Shown here in pieces: positions 11,701 to 21,589 of a stretch of 64,000 nucleotides of DNA. The stretch covers positions 41,536,775 to 41,600,774 of the forward strand of contig LS997567.1 of assembly GCA_000469685.2 (NCBI GenBank), read 5' to 3'. The notes under the pieces are model-generated. The model searched no databases. It was not told the DNA's origin and saw nothing but the letters and a program-made list of their open reading frames with translations. The position numbers and the translations under genes were made by a program. The DNA is from Haemonchus contortus (Eukaryota > Nematoda > Chromadorea > Rhabditida > Trichostrongylidae). The number at the start of each line of letters is the position of its first letter. Within the stretch, counting starts at the first letter, position 1.

Positions 11701-14700
11701 TTTAAAGGTATTTACTCTTGGAATGGAAGTGAGCTCACTGAGGCCTTGAGTGCAAAGGGTGGGCTCCTCAAAATAAGATAGGCGAAACTCACCTGGACCC
11801 AGTGCCAACAGAAGACATGGGAGTTGATGTAATACGCGTCGGTGTACGACTTTTCACTTTCATAGGACTGAAATCGGTAATTATAGATATAGAAAATTAA
11901 AATTACAGACACATACAGTATGACAAATAAACGATCAATTTATCCTGAAAGATTTTCTTTGACTATTTGCGAAATTCAAGTATGCCGTTCTACAAAACTG
12001 CCTGACAGTGCCTTTTAGAAGCGTTCACTTTTTGAACTTCTGATTACCCATTCAAATTTAACGCTGGAAATTCGGGAATGTTGAAAAACCGAGTTGCCTT
12101 TTGAAAAAAATTGAAAAGCCGAGTTGCTTTTTAGACATAGAAGACGACTAGGCAAAATTCAATGAGAAAAAAAATTCTAGGACATAAGCCGGCGAAAACT
12201 TCCCTTTTTGGTGAGGTCCTTCTTGTTGGGCTGCTCTGGATTGATTCGTCAGTGTTTCCATGACGGTGTACAGGTGTCATCGGTTCAGGGTGGTGTACAG
12301 GTTTTATCGGATCTGGACGGTACACAGGTGTCATAGGTTCATGACGTTCATGACGGCGCACAGGTGGAATCGGTTCACTACGGCCCACAAGTATGAGCGG
12401 TTCTGTTGGTGGCGAAGGGATTCGTCTTTTTCTTTTGTGATGTTTAGGGCTCGATGGAGGAGATCTACAAAATGTGACGTGTAATCAACTTGTTCCAACC
12501 TTTCTCTGATACATTAGAGCGAACTCTTCTTACCTGATAGTTCTGTCACTGAACACTGAGAGGCTTTTCGGAGACGGAGATCTGAAAAACTTATGCTTCC
12601 TTGAAGATAAAGAAGGAGAAACACTTAACTTTTGCTCAACATCAGCAGTTTCCTAAGATACTCAGTGAGCGAATCGCACGGTATATACTCCGCGAAAGGG
12701 GCGCACTTCAGAGCACGGTTGCCGCGATGGCGCCTCATGACCCGCACCCCTACTCATATACCTGAGCATACCTCGACCTTTAGCACTCTTCTTGCGCGAA
12801 GCTCTTTTTCCCTCACACTCAAGAATGATCCCCGTGTGATATTTCCAATGATAACCGTTGCACTTACCGGTAACAGAAATCATACCTAACCTGATTGAGT
12901 TGCTCCCGAATGGATCGGCCACTGGTTCCTTTGGTGTTTCTTCGGGGACAGGATCGTTTGGAAGTAGGTCTTCAGCAGGTTCAGAACGAACAGAAGGCGA
13001 TCTCTTCTTTGAGTTGACTGGTGGTGACTGGCTCTTTCTCCGGTGAGGCTTTCCATTTCTTTCAAAGACGATTGGAACAAAATCAGGCGAGTCTCCCTTC
13101 GGAAGAACCGTTTCTGAATGGACCTACTTCAAATATCTGCATCTGTCTGTCATTGATTGATCTGATAACTTACAATTGTCCGACCGGTACTCAACGGTGA
13201 ACTTACCGGCACTGTGAGACCGCTCTATCGGCAATGAAACGTCATCACCCAAATCGCCATCAACATCGGGCAGTGGAGAGTGGATGACAGGAGGCCTTCG
13301 CTCCTCGGGAGACCGTTCTTCTGCGGGCAAGGATATGTTGTCAAGTAAGTCCCCATCGACCTCGGGAAGTGGCGAATGAAGGACACGAGGGCGTCTCACT
13401 TGTACTTCTACCTAAAACTCGTTAGCAGTCACTGGAAGCCCTACACCAACCTCCTAAACGGTCATTCTCATGAAGGAATTTAATTTTTTCAAAATCTTCC
13501 AAATACTGCCAACTTCCACTACGAATTGCCAGGCCAAGTCCCGTACAATCTGGAAAAAGCCAGAAATTCCATGCAAGTTGTTAATGAAATCGCTTTTCAA
13601 TCCCCTCAGGCAGCACTTTTTGCTAAAATAAGGTCTATTATTTTAATTACTTTCCTGCAAAAGGAAAAGGATCGCGGTTCTTATATGAGGTCTGACTTAA
13701 TGGCATTTTTGCAGCTGTAGTCGACCTACAAACGGTGCTGGTACGTTACGGGATGCTCATCTGGAAATGGTGGATGTCCATCTTGGGGATTCCAGAGATG
13801 TCAGAGCCAGTTTTTTTAAAAGGGTATATTAAGGAAGAAGGTCCCTTAGAATGTGACGTAATTCAAAATAACCTTGTCGTTGTCCAGTCCATCATCACTT
13901 TTCATCTCCTTATTGTCGTTGTCCAGTTCATCACCATCCCCTTTCATCGCGTTACCTTTACGTAGTAGAGGCGAAAATGGCTCTGTATTTACTCCTGAAA
14001 CAGAAAATTATTCGATTAATCTCAATAAAAGCCCTGTCATGCTTGATAAAAACCAGTTAGAAAACTCAACAATGGGAGGGGTCTGGCTGAATGCTCCCAT
14101 TTAAGGCTACACCATGTTCACGTTTTCTGTATTGTGCAATCAGTACACTCCCAAAGGACTAACTAGTTGTAATAAAGTAAGACCTACAGTTGTAAGAAAC
14201 GACTGATTCCTGATTACAATTCAGTTTTACCCTATTTCCCGAATGGGACGAATGGAGATGCTACTGACGCCCGCTCAAGGAAATCGATAACTAACGGGAC
14301 GACAGGTGAATGACACAGGTGACCCTATTCCGTATTGAAAATCCTATTTTGTTTTACATTTAAAACCCTTTTTAGCAACTCACCGATGTCATGTGTTTCA
14401 GGTCTTGGCGGATCAAGATACACAATCTTTTCCTCCACTACTATCTCTTTCTCCGGTTCTTTTGGCTCTTTCGTAGGTATAGGAACGAACACTAAGCATA
14501 GAAGATATCAGAAAAATGAAAAAGGACTTTACTGAAATAAATAAATAAATAAATTCAAGTCGTGAGTTCATTCAGAATGGTAAAGGAAACTGAATCGTAA
14601 CGTCAACCTTGACACCTCAAAATTTAAGCTAAAAGCATTTGTAGATCTGGTGTGTCAGTGACTTTCGGTACTCCAGTCGGAGAACTCACACTACTACTGT

Positions 14701-17700
14701 GATTTCGACAAGTAATACAAGTTACCTAACGATGATATTACTAAAAGGTCCAACTAAAACTTTCAGTTGAAAAGGTAGCTTCAAAAAATTCCATGAGTAA
14801 TTTAGAATTTACATAGTCTTTATTCAAATTGGAGTTGTTCTGTTAGGTGTTGGAAAACACTACTAAACTTCGCAAAAATCCCCTTTAAAAGACTAATCAA
14901 TTTTTTTTTCTGCTGTATCAACAAATTGGGAAGACGAGCTTACTTGTAAACCAATCATTGACGTAGTATCTGCTAGTCAAACAATTATGTAGGTAGGATA
15001 ATCAAGTGAAAGGTGAAGGTGTAATGTAAAAACCTGGTTGGGAGACTGTTGCTGGTGGTGGCAGAATCGTTGCCGATTTTTCATCCTCATATGGATTTAG
15101 TTTATGTACTGAAATGATAGCTATACTTTTAAGTAAGACAGATTTTAAGAGCATTTTTTAAAAAAAGCCTCCAGAAGTGATATGTGTAAAAGCTACACTT
15201 ATACATCCACTGTGTGTACCGGGTGCGCTTCGTTGCGCGCGTCCGTCGAAACTAGGTCACGCCGCAGCCGTTGCATGCGACGCGTCAGCAGCGATACTTG
15301 ACGGACGTCGCAGCTGTCAGTGGGGCATGCGATTTACGCTTGGTCCACGGCAGTCAGCTCAAAGAGAAGAAAACGCGGACTAGTGCAAATCATTCGCTCC
15401 ACTGACACTTGGTGGTACTGTAATGTCACCTCGAGACCTCACTGGGGTGCGCCACGCGCGAAGTGGGCGGGACGACCTAGTTTCAACGGACGCGCGGAAC
15501 GAACGTTCCACGTGTGTACCATTAGGTCCGAACGCCCTGTTCCGTGCGCTCACAATCAGGGCGACGTCTACTCGAAGAGCCATACGCTCCCCTGATCTCT
15601 ATCTACTAAAGCAAATCTACTCGAAGAGCACCGAAGTCTTCACTATGCAGTGCCTTCCTAAAACATTTCAAGTAGGAGCAATCGGTTAGTAAGTTTAATT
15701 TAGGTAATAAATCTCTCGCTTAAAAACATACTAGAGTATTAGAAACTATGAGCACCACCTTTCGTATCCAGGATGTCCAAGTTCGGCATGAACGTTTTCT
15801 TGGGAGCAGGAATCGGAGGATCTTTCTTGATTTCTCTGAAACGCAAGTGGTTGAAGGGATTCCCTTTTGAAATCGATCCATAAACACATACTCTTCTTCC
15901 TCTTCATTTTTTCGTACTTGGCATGGAGCTATACATAGCTTGCAACAACAATGTAATATCCAGCATAAAAGAAATAATAACAAGAGTAGGAGCAGAAGGA
16001 TCAGCAGTAAAGGCCAAGCAGTACACCAACCGAAAATATCCCACTGATCTCTACCACAACCTAAAAAAAAGGTTTTCATTTAGGTGGCCATGATAAAATA
16101 AAAAATATGAGTTTTCCATGAATTACGGATAAATCAAGTAAGCAGGAAGAGGGTGCTGTTTAGGAAGACCCTCTTTATTAAAGTCCCGAAAAACTAAGAT
16201 GGAAAGTTTTAAGTGTTCCTTCTGGAATTTTCTCGATAGCACTGTTTTGACTGGAAATTCTCGCGATCAGCTTCGGTTACCGGTTGCTCTTACTGGATGT
16301 AAAATAGTCATGAAATATACCAAAAAGCGATTACTTGTGATCAGCCGCCCCATGAACTGCCTCATACACAGGGCTTAGATCGCTTTGGACAAAAGCACGC
16401 ATACGGACATCACGTCCTTGTCCGAAACCCCCCTTACTTTAACTTTTCAAGTCTAACTATTACATTCCACTAAAATCCCCATATACGGTAAGTTACTCGA
16501 ATGCCACGTGGGTTGCTTGTCTGCCCACATTCCTCATTTTTGTTAGGGCGAAGTTCTTAATGAGAAATTGTTGCAGGTATACTGTGGGAAGGTCATCAAA
16601 TGATGATCTTGGCGAGTAATATACTCGGGAAGAAAGGGTTGACTAAAAACAGTTCCTGGTCGCCTTGAGCAGTTGACGTAACATAAGTTCAGTACCAGGC
16701 TGACCTACATCAAATTTGGAGGAAGACGGTTTATCCCAAAAGTTCTAGTCACGTTTGAGAGTGTTCAGAGCTGCTTTCGTAACAAACTTGTACGATTTTA
16801 CTTGTATTACTTTCAATTTGACTTTCTTCGGCGAGTTCTGCCCACGTCAGACATGAACAGCAATGAGTACGAAAACGAGAGTTCCAAGAAGATCAATTCA
16901 ATCAAGTTTTCTGGAGTCATCAGGTCCGAGATCCTGCTACTCATAGATACTGGTGCGCTACCTGTTGTCAACCTTACCATTAATGATAGGATTTGAACGT
17001 GCTATGTACATAAGTAACCTGTTCAGTTGTACCTGTTGATGCTGATGCCTCAGTCGTTGGAGTCCCACTCGTCGAATTCAATTGGGCTGTGGTTGCTGTT
17101 GTTGAACCATTGACGGACACACTAGATGTCGGCGCATGAACTATGGGAGATTTCGTCGTTGATTTGTTTCCTGATGATTTTGCAGCTATGTTTGTTTGGG
17201 GGTTGTTTCTCGAAGTTTTCGTACTACTTGTTGTTGCGGTTGTTGTTGTACTACTTTTTGTTACTGTCGTTGGCTTTGTGGAAGTGCTTGTAACTGCCTT
17301 TGTTGTTGTTGCTGTTGTTTTTGATGTCGTTATTGCCGTTGTTGTTGTTTCTGCTGTCGCTGTTGTTGTTGCTGTTGTTCTTGCTGTCGTTGTTCTTGTT
17401 GTTGTTGTCGTCGTCGTATTTTCCATTGCCGTTGATGTTTTCTTCGGGGTTGATGTAGTTGTCGTTGGGTTTGTTGTTGAACTGAAAAGCTTTCTGTAAG
17501 ACTGAACCTCAGATGATTCTGGTAACAAGTATGGCCAGCGGTCAAACCAGTTTGCAACGTCCTCCCTACCTTGGAAGTTTTTCATACGGTTCCTATGAAA
17601 TTAACCTGAAATATTTCCATATGGGAGTAGATGGGAGACGGTTGTAGGATCGGTTTTGTGTAATCGATTTGCCGCGCGCGGTAGTCGCTGATTTATCGCC

Positions 17701-20011
17701 TTGTTATTACAGTTCTTCATACAGCTCAATCGATATGCGATTATTATTTTTTAGCACTATTCTAATGATAGTTCTTTTGTTCCTGTATTTCTTACTTTGC
17801 TGCATTCTGCTACAATCCTTCGCGCGCAGCATCTCCCTCGCCGCGACGCGACAATTTCGATCCCACTGACCATACCCGCCCAGAGCGTATTATTACCCGA
17901 TCCAGACGAATTTTTTCTGTCATCCTCCGGAAACCCACGCCCTTGGCAAGGATCCTGTTCATTTCGTTATGTATGCGCTACAGACTTCCAACCCTAGCCT
18001 GAGGTAAACAAAAGCTCTGAATGCGGGTAAACTAAATTCAGCCCGACGGCATACCGTAGCTGAGTCGCCAGCTTGAAATGGGCTTGTGAGGCAGCTTCTC
18101 AAGATTCCTTTGAGGGCCCCAGCCCTTCCCCCCCCCCTTTTTCTCCCATGATGGTACTGCATATACCGTAAAGTACAATTAGATGTGGACATAGCTTTTG
18201 TAGAAAAAACGCTTTCAGAGAGCATTTACCTAGCTGGTAACATGACTGGGAATCGCATCGGCTACCAAATCAGTAATAGGATGTATTATCCACCTGGCAT
18301 TTCTGCACATGCTTGTACTCATTTCCGATGAAAAGAGGGAAAAATAACAGTTGACTGAAACACAATTACCTTGTAGTACTGGTTACTGTAGTAGAATGCA
18401 CTGTTGTAGGACATTTCGGTACAGCCTTGCAGTAGTCTTCCTTCTCCAGTGCTCAAAATGTTCTATGAGAATTTCTCCAAGTCTCTTCGCCTCGTTCTTT
18501 TTGATCAATGGATAAACTTCTTTTACGCTTTCACTTGAGATTGAGTATATGTATTTTGAAAATATATTGTGGTCTTCCCTGAGGGGAATTTGTGATATGG
18601 TATATCTGACGGTAACGAAAACAGAGCATTCGCCAGCATTACTTGAAAACTATGGATGAATTGTAGAAAGTGTTGGGAAACGGAGGAAATATTCATGCTG
18701 TTCACAGAGAGTTTTAATATAGATTGAAATTGGGGTGGGATTGCCTAGACTCATAGACATAATGGGCGGGATTACCTGAACCTCCTAAACTGAATTCTGG
18801 GTGGGACTAACTGGAACCTGCGGAGCTTCTATGAATTGTTATTGTCCCTTTGCCCTGACTTGATTTATGTAAAAATTTAAATTTAGGTCAGGAACGGTAC
18901 TACGTAATATATTATCCAGCACAAAATCATCTCGGATCCTAATGTAAACTCACGCCGATCGCATAGAACGTTGGCATCCAAACCACATGGGCCAAACGCG
19001 AGCTCATCAGAATCCTTGGTTATGAATGCGCATGTGGTCGTGTTGGTAGCTTTCTGAACAAAGCATCGATTACAAATACAATTTACCAGAAAAGCTAAAT
19101 ATTTGCGAACTCTATAGTTGTCAGGTTAAAGCCTCTATCAGGGGTCCTATCAGGAAGTACGACGACTGCGTTGGCCGCTCTTCTCTTTATCCTAACTAAC
19201 ACAGGAATTTATTCCTCTTCTTCCAAATCTTATTACACACCTTCGAAAATGCGGTGCTATTTGGGAGTAAGCCATAGAAGCTGTTGTTCGGACAGATAAC
19301 AGCGTAGATGGCCGCTCGAGCACTACCGGCTATAACGTTTGTGAGCACAGGCTTTGTGTAATTCTGAAACTATCAGTAATTCTGTCTACACCATAGTATA
19401 AAGTATTAAAAAAAGTATTTGAGTTATGATACGAATTGATTACCTTTTGAACATATTCGATGATTTCTTTGCTATTGTTCCCATCTGGATGACCGAGATG
19501 TCCGCCAACAGCCTGACAGGTTTCATCAGCATCAACCCATGTGGATGCCGCCCTGGGCAGTACCTCCCAACAGTGTACTTGATCGGTTGACGGGACTTCA
19601 ATACCAGTACATCCACAGAGAGCATGGGTTCCTGACAAGAAAATGAAGTACTCTATTCACTAGACTGCCTGGATTCCAGTTATCACAGGTCATTCAAATA
19701 AAAGGGTAAGTATGTAATCGGATTACCATAGCTAAGCCAGATTTCCCACAAAATGTTCTGGACATATTCTGGTAACCAGAGCCTTAAGATTGATTGTTGT
19801 CTTGTATTTGTGAGTATAAGAACAACAGAGATTATGATCTGGTAGTTCAGATCACTCAAAATCAGTCAATACCAAAAAACTTGTAGTCTTTTCAGTGAGG
19901 AACAGGATGCAGCAGTGGTGTAGCTGAAGATTTTTTCGTAAACCACTGGAAAAGTAAAGTTGACTGACCTGCAAAACAAAGACAAAACAGAAGCAGGGCA
20001 GTCAGAAGCAT
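8775..20011 (-). CDS. C-type-lectin/mucin single-pass receptor with long Pro/Ser-rich tail
   Basis: Exons on the minus strand: 20011-19969, 19631-19444, 19363-19241, 19053-18954, 18451-18370, 17481-17033, 16060-15892, 15835-15759, 15108-15034, 14491-14384, 13982-13873, 13411-13207, 13113-12891, 12599-12534, 12464 to about 12190, then 11867-11793, 10636-10507 and 8879-8775 (TGA). Codon phase agrees at every junction except after the exon starting at 12464, whose donor is unresolved; a 16-nt microexon at 12063-12048 would bridge it in phase. Predicted product is roughly 870 residues. Residues 1-15 are a signal peptide (MLLTALLLFCLCFAG). Residues 20-151 are a divergent CTLD with cysteines at 35, 53, 126, 141 and 149, but no WIGL and no EPN/QPD/WND sugar-binding motif. 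Residues about 165-328 are a Thr-rich mucin stalk. A Leu-rich transmembrane helix at about 343-364 is followed by CCCK and an acidic run. The tail carries a tandem HSPLPxVDGDL repeat, an EPMTPV repeat, many SP/TP sites and basic RRTPKR patches. Start chosen for the signal peptide and a GCAG/GTCAGT donor. Ligand and function are unknown. Confidence 0.8.
8915..10166 (-). mobile_element. mariner transposon in the receptor gene's last intron
   Basis: The ends are perfect 29-bp inverted repeats beginning TTAGGTTGAGTCATAAGTCC. TA target duplications flank them at 8913-8914 and 10167-10168. Length is 1252 bp, typical of mariner. It lies wholly within the intron 10506-8880 of the receptor gene, with transposase on the same (minus) strand as the host. 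Intact termini with a broken coding region suggest that the ends could still be recognised by a transposase supplied elsewhere; that is inference. Confidence 0.95.
8992..9900 (-). pseudogene. mariner transposase, inactivated
   Basis: Split over several frames, it shows mariner landmarks in order. The N-terminal part has FASGDYSVENED and QTTRELAVTLGES (helix-turn-helix region). A WWSVHG motif follows, then an uninterrupted stretch with FQHDNARPHIA (second catalytic Asp) and SSDLDPSDYHLF (third Asp). The C-terminus reads KHWQKTIDANGAYF before a stop at 8994-8992. The position of the first catalytic Asp (GDEKW in the family) reads RGAKS, so that acid is lost. Several stops and frameshifts also interrupt it. 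It cannot encode an active enzyme. Confidence 0.9.
11318..11605 (-). repeat. tRNA-derived SINE, copy 2
   Basis: Read on the minus strand it matches copy 1 nearly end to end: a B-box-like GGGTTCCAGCC, the block CCAAGCCTTCCGTCCCTCCG, ACGTCTGGGAGG, and a CTGTATAGGCCACTG block, ending in a short TTTAGACTTTATC-like tail. It sits in the receptor intron between the exons at 11867-11793 and 10636-10507, in the same orientation as the gene. Confidence 0.72.
14529..14552. repeat. AAAT microsatellite
   Basis: About five copies of a tetranucleotide (AAATAAAT...), in an intron of the receptor gene. Confidence 0.8.
15225..15510. repeat. GC-rich inverted-repeat element (MITE-like)
   Basis: Two arms of about 35-40 bp face each other. 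The left, near 15227-15265, contains GCGCGTCCGTCGAAACTAGG. The right, near 15470-15505, read in reverse contains GCGCGTCCGTTGAAACTAGG. The interior is conspicuously GC-rich for this AT-rich locus. It lies in the receptor intron between exons 15835-15759 and 15108-15034. A 13-bp direct repeat CTACTCGAAGAGC occurs just outside (near 15569 and 15618). The ORFs across this block are coincidental. Confidence 0.5.
17667..17880 (+). repeat. Dispersed repeat family X, copy B
   Basis: Matches the reverse complement of 4329-4550 over about 200 bp. It lies in the receptor intron between exons 18451-18370 and 17481-17033. A short ORF runs through it but is not conserved between the copies. Confidence 0.6.
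18733..18815. repeat. Degenerate short repeats in a receptor intron
   Basis: Three imperfect copies of a GGGTGGGATTGCCTAGAC-like motif spaced about 35-45 bp apart. Their role is unknown. Confidence 0.5.
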
Positions 20012-21589
20012 CTCGGAATGAAAACCAATCTACTGGGTGATGTATCCATGCGACCGACCAAAGTGAGGAAAATACATAAAATACGTTTGCCGTCCACTTC
20101 GTCACATGGTAACCAAGGAAAAACAGCCTTCAAGGAAAGCCATGACATTGAAAAGCAATGGAAATGAAGAAAAGCCAGCTGTTCACCTTCAAAACGACCT
20201 CCAGAAAGGACCGGAGGTAAAAAAAAAACCAGTGGGTTGCCTGGGTTGGAATGGAATTTTGTCACACCTCATCGGCTTTCTCCATATCAACCTGGGAAAT
20301 AATAAAATTTAAGACAAAACGGAGAAGATAACTGTTCACTTGGAACTTCTCGATTTATTTTCGTCCTGTCCACCTCTTGCTATTTACATTATTTTCACTT
20401 TTTAGGCCGTACATGAGAGACTGATTATATGACAGCAGTTTATTGAGCAGCTACATAACACTAAAGGGTTTTTGCTAGATTGAATAAATAAATATTCTAT
20501 TCAATAGCACACTGTATAAGTTAACAAGAACAAGCATTTATGAGACAAGAGAAAGCGCAAGTACCACGGATTCGAGTCTGGCCCGTGCCCAAATTTTTGC
20601 CTACAACTCGCCAACTTTGTTAGATCTTTTCCCTTTTGACACTTTCTTGCTGTAACATTCGAGTACTGTCGAGTGCAGAACTATCGAGTAAGGCCATCAG
20701 TAACTGGAGAACGTGAGCCTCTGGAGAATGTACAGGATCAGGAAACCTCTGCATTCTGTTCGCGTTTTTTCGGAATTCATACTTAAGTTTATTTTATTTT
20801 TTCGTAATCAGTTCATGTTTACTATATAGTGGTTCCACTTACAGCGTTAACTCCAAGAAAACAAATTACAACTTTCTTTTCGTTGCCATCGCACTGGTAT
20901 TACTGCCAACTCATTCACCATTCAACACTGAGAGCCGCTGCCAACTCATTTACCAATTAAGGTTAGGAGTCGTTTCCATGAACGGATGGTATCGACATTT
21001 GTCAAAGAATAAACTCGAGTAATTGTTTAGTTACTGTTTTAGAATCAACAGCTTTTTACAAAATAATTTTCAAATTGCTGAATCCTGGAAACTCCTATCC
21101 ACTGTGTCAGCGAGTTTATTTTATCAAAGTACACCTTAACATTTAATACAAGGTAGTAGTATCGATATCTTCATTATCAGTTCAGAATAAATATTTACAC
21201 TTAAAAGTAATATGCTATAACCTCTATTTCTGAGAAAAGAAATAATTTAGGTACACGAACAAAAGGTGACACGCAAGTTGAGACCGCAGGTAGATATAAA
21301 GCGATAGAAATTCCCGTGAGACTTTTACGACAAGTAACCGGATATGAGTAAAGTATAACAGGAGCAAGAAGGTGAGGAAAAGATCATAAACGAGGATCGA
21401 GGAACGTCATCATTATGGAAACAGTAAGGACTAAATGATTTTCTTTCGCAGAATCACTCGGCCACTCTCCAGGTCGTCCATCGTAGCCAGTACTTGGCGG
21501 GTATCGCCTGGAATCGTTATCGATTTTCTATACCGTATCAGCGAATATCGCCAAATTACCTTACTATTTATGTTTTCATTTACTTGAAA
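20012..21589. other. Intergenic region between the receptor and SDS3-like genes
   Basis: Presumably holds the receptor promoter and the SDS3-like 3' UTR. Spacing of about 1.6 kb argues against a classic nematode operon. I could not identify a promoter element. Short ORFs at 20106-20312 are unsupported. Confidence 0.5.

Noticed and set aside
17143..17499. A 118-codon plus-strand Val-rich ORF
   Set aside because: It is the antisense shadow of the Thr-rich stalk exon (GTT/GTC complement of ACA/ACG), with no independent support.
20560..20600. tRNA-like GGATTCGAGTCTGG near 20570
   Set aside because: A lone B-box-like match without acceptor stem, D arm or termination run.
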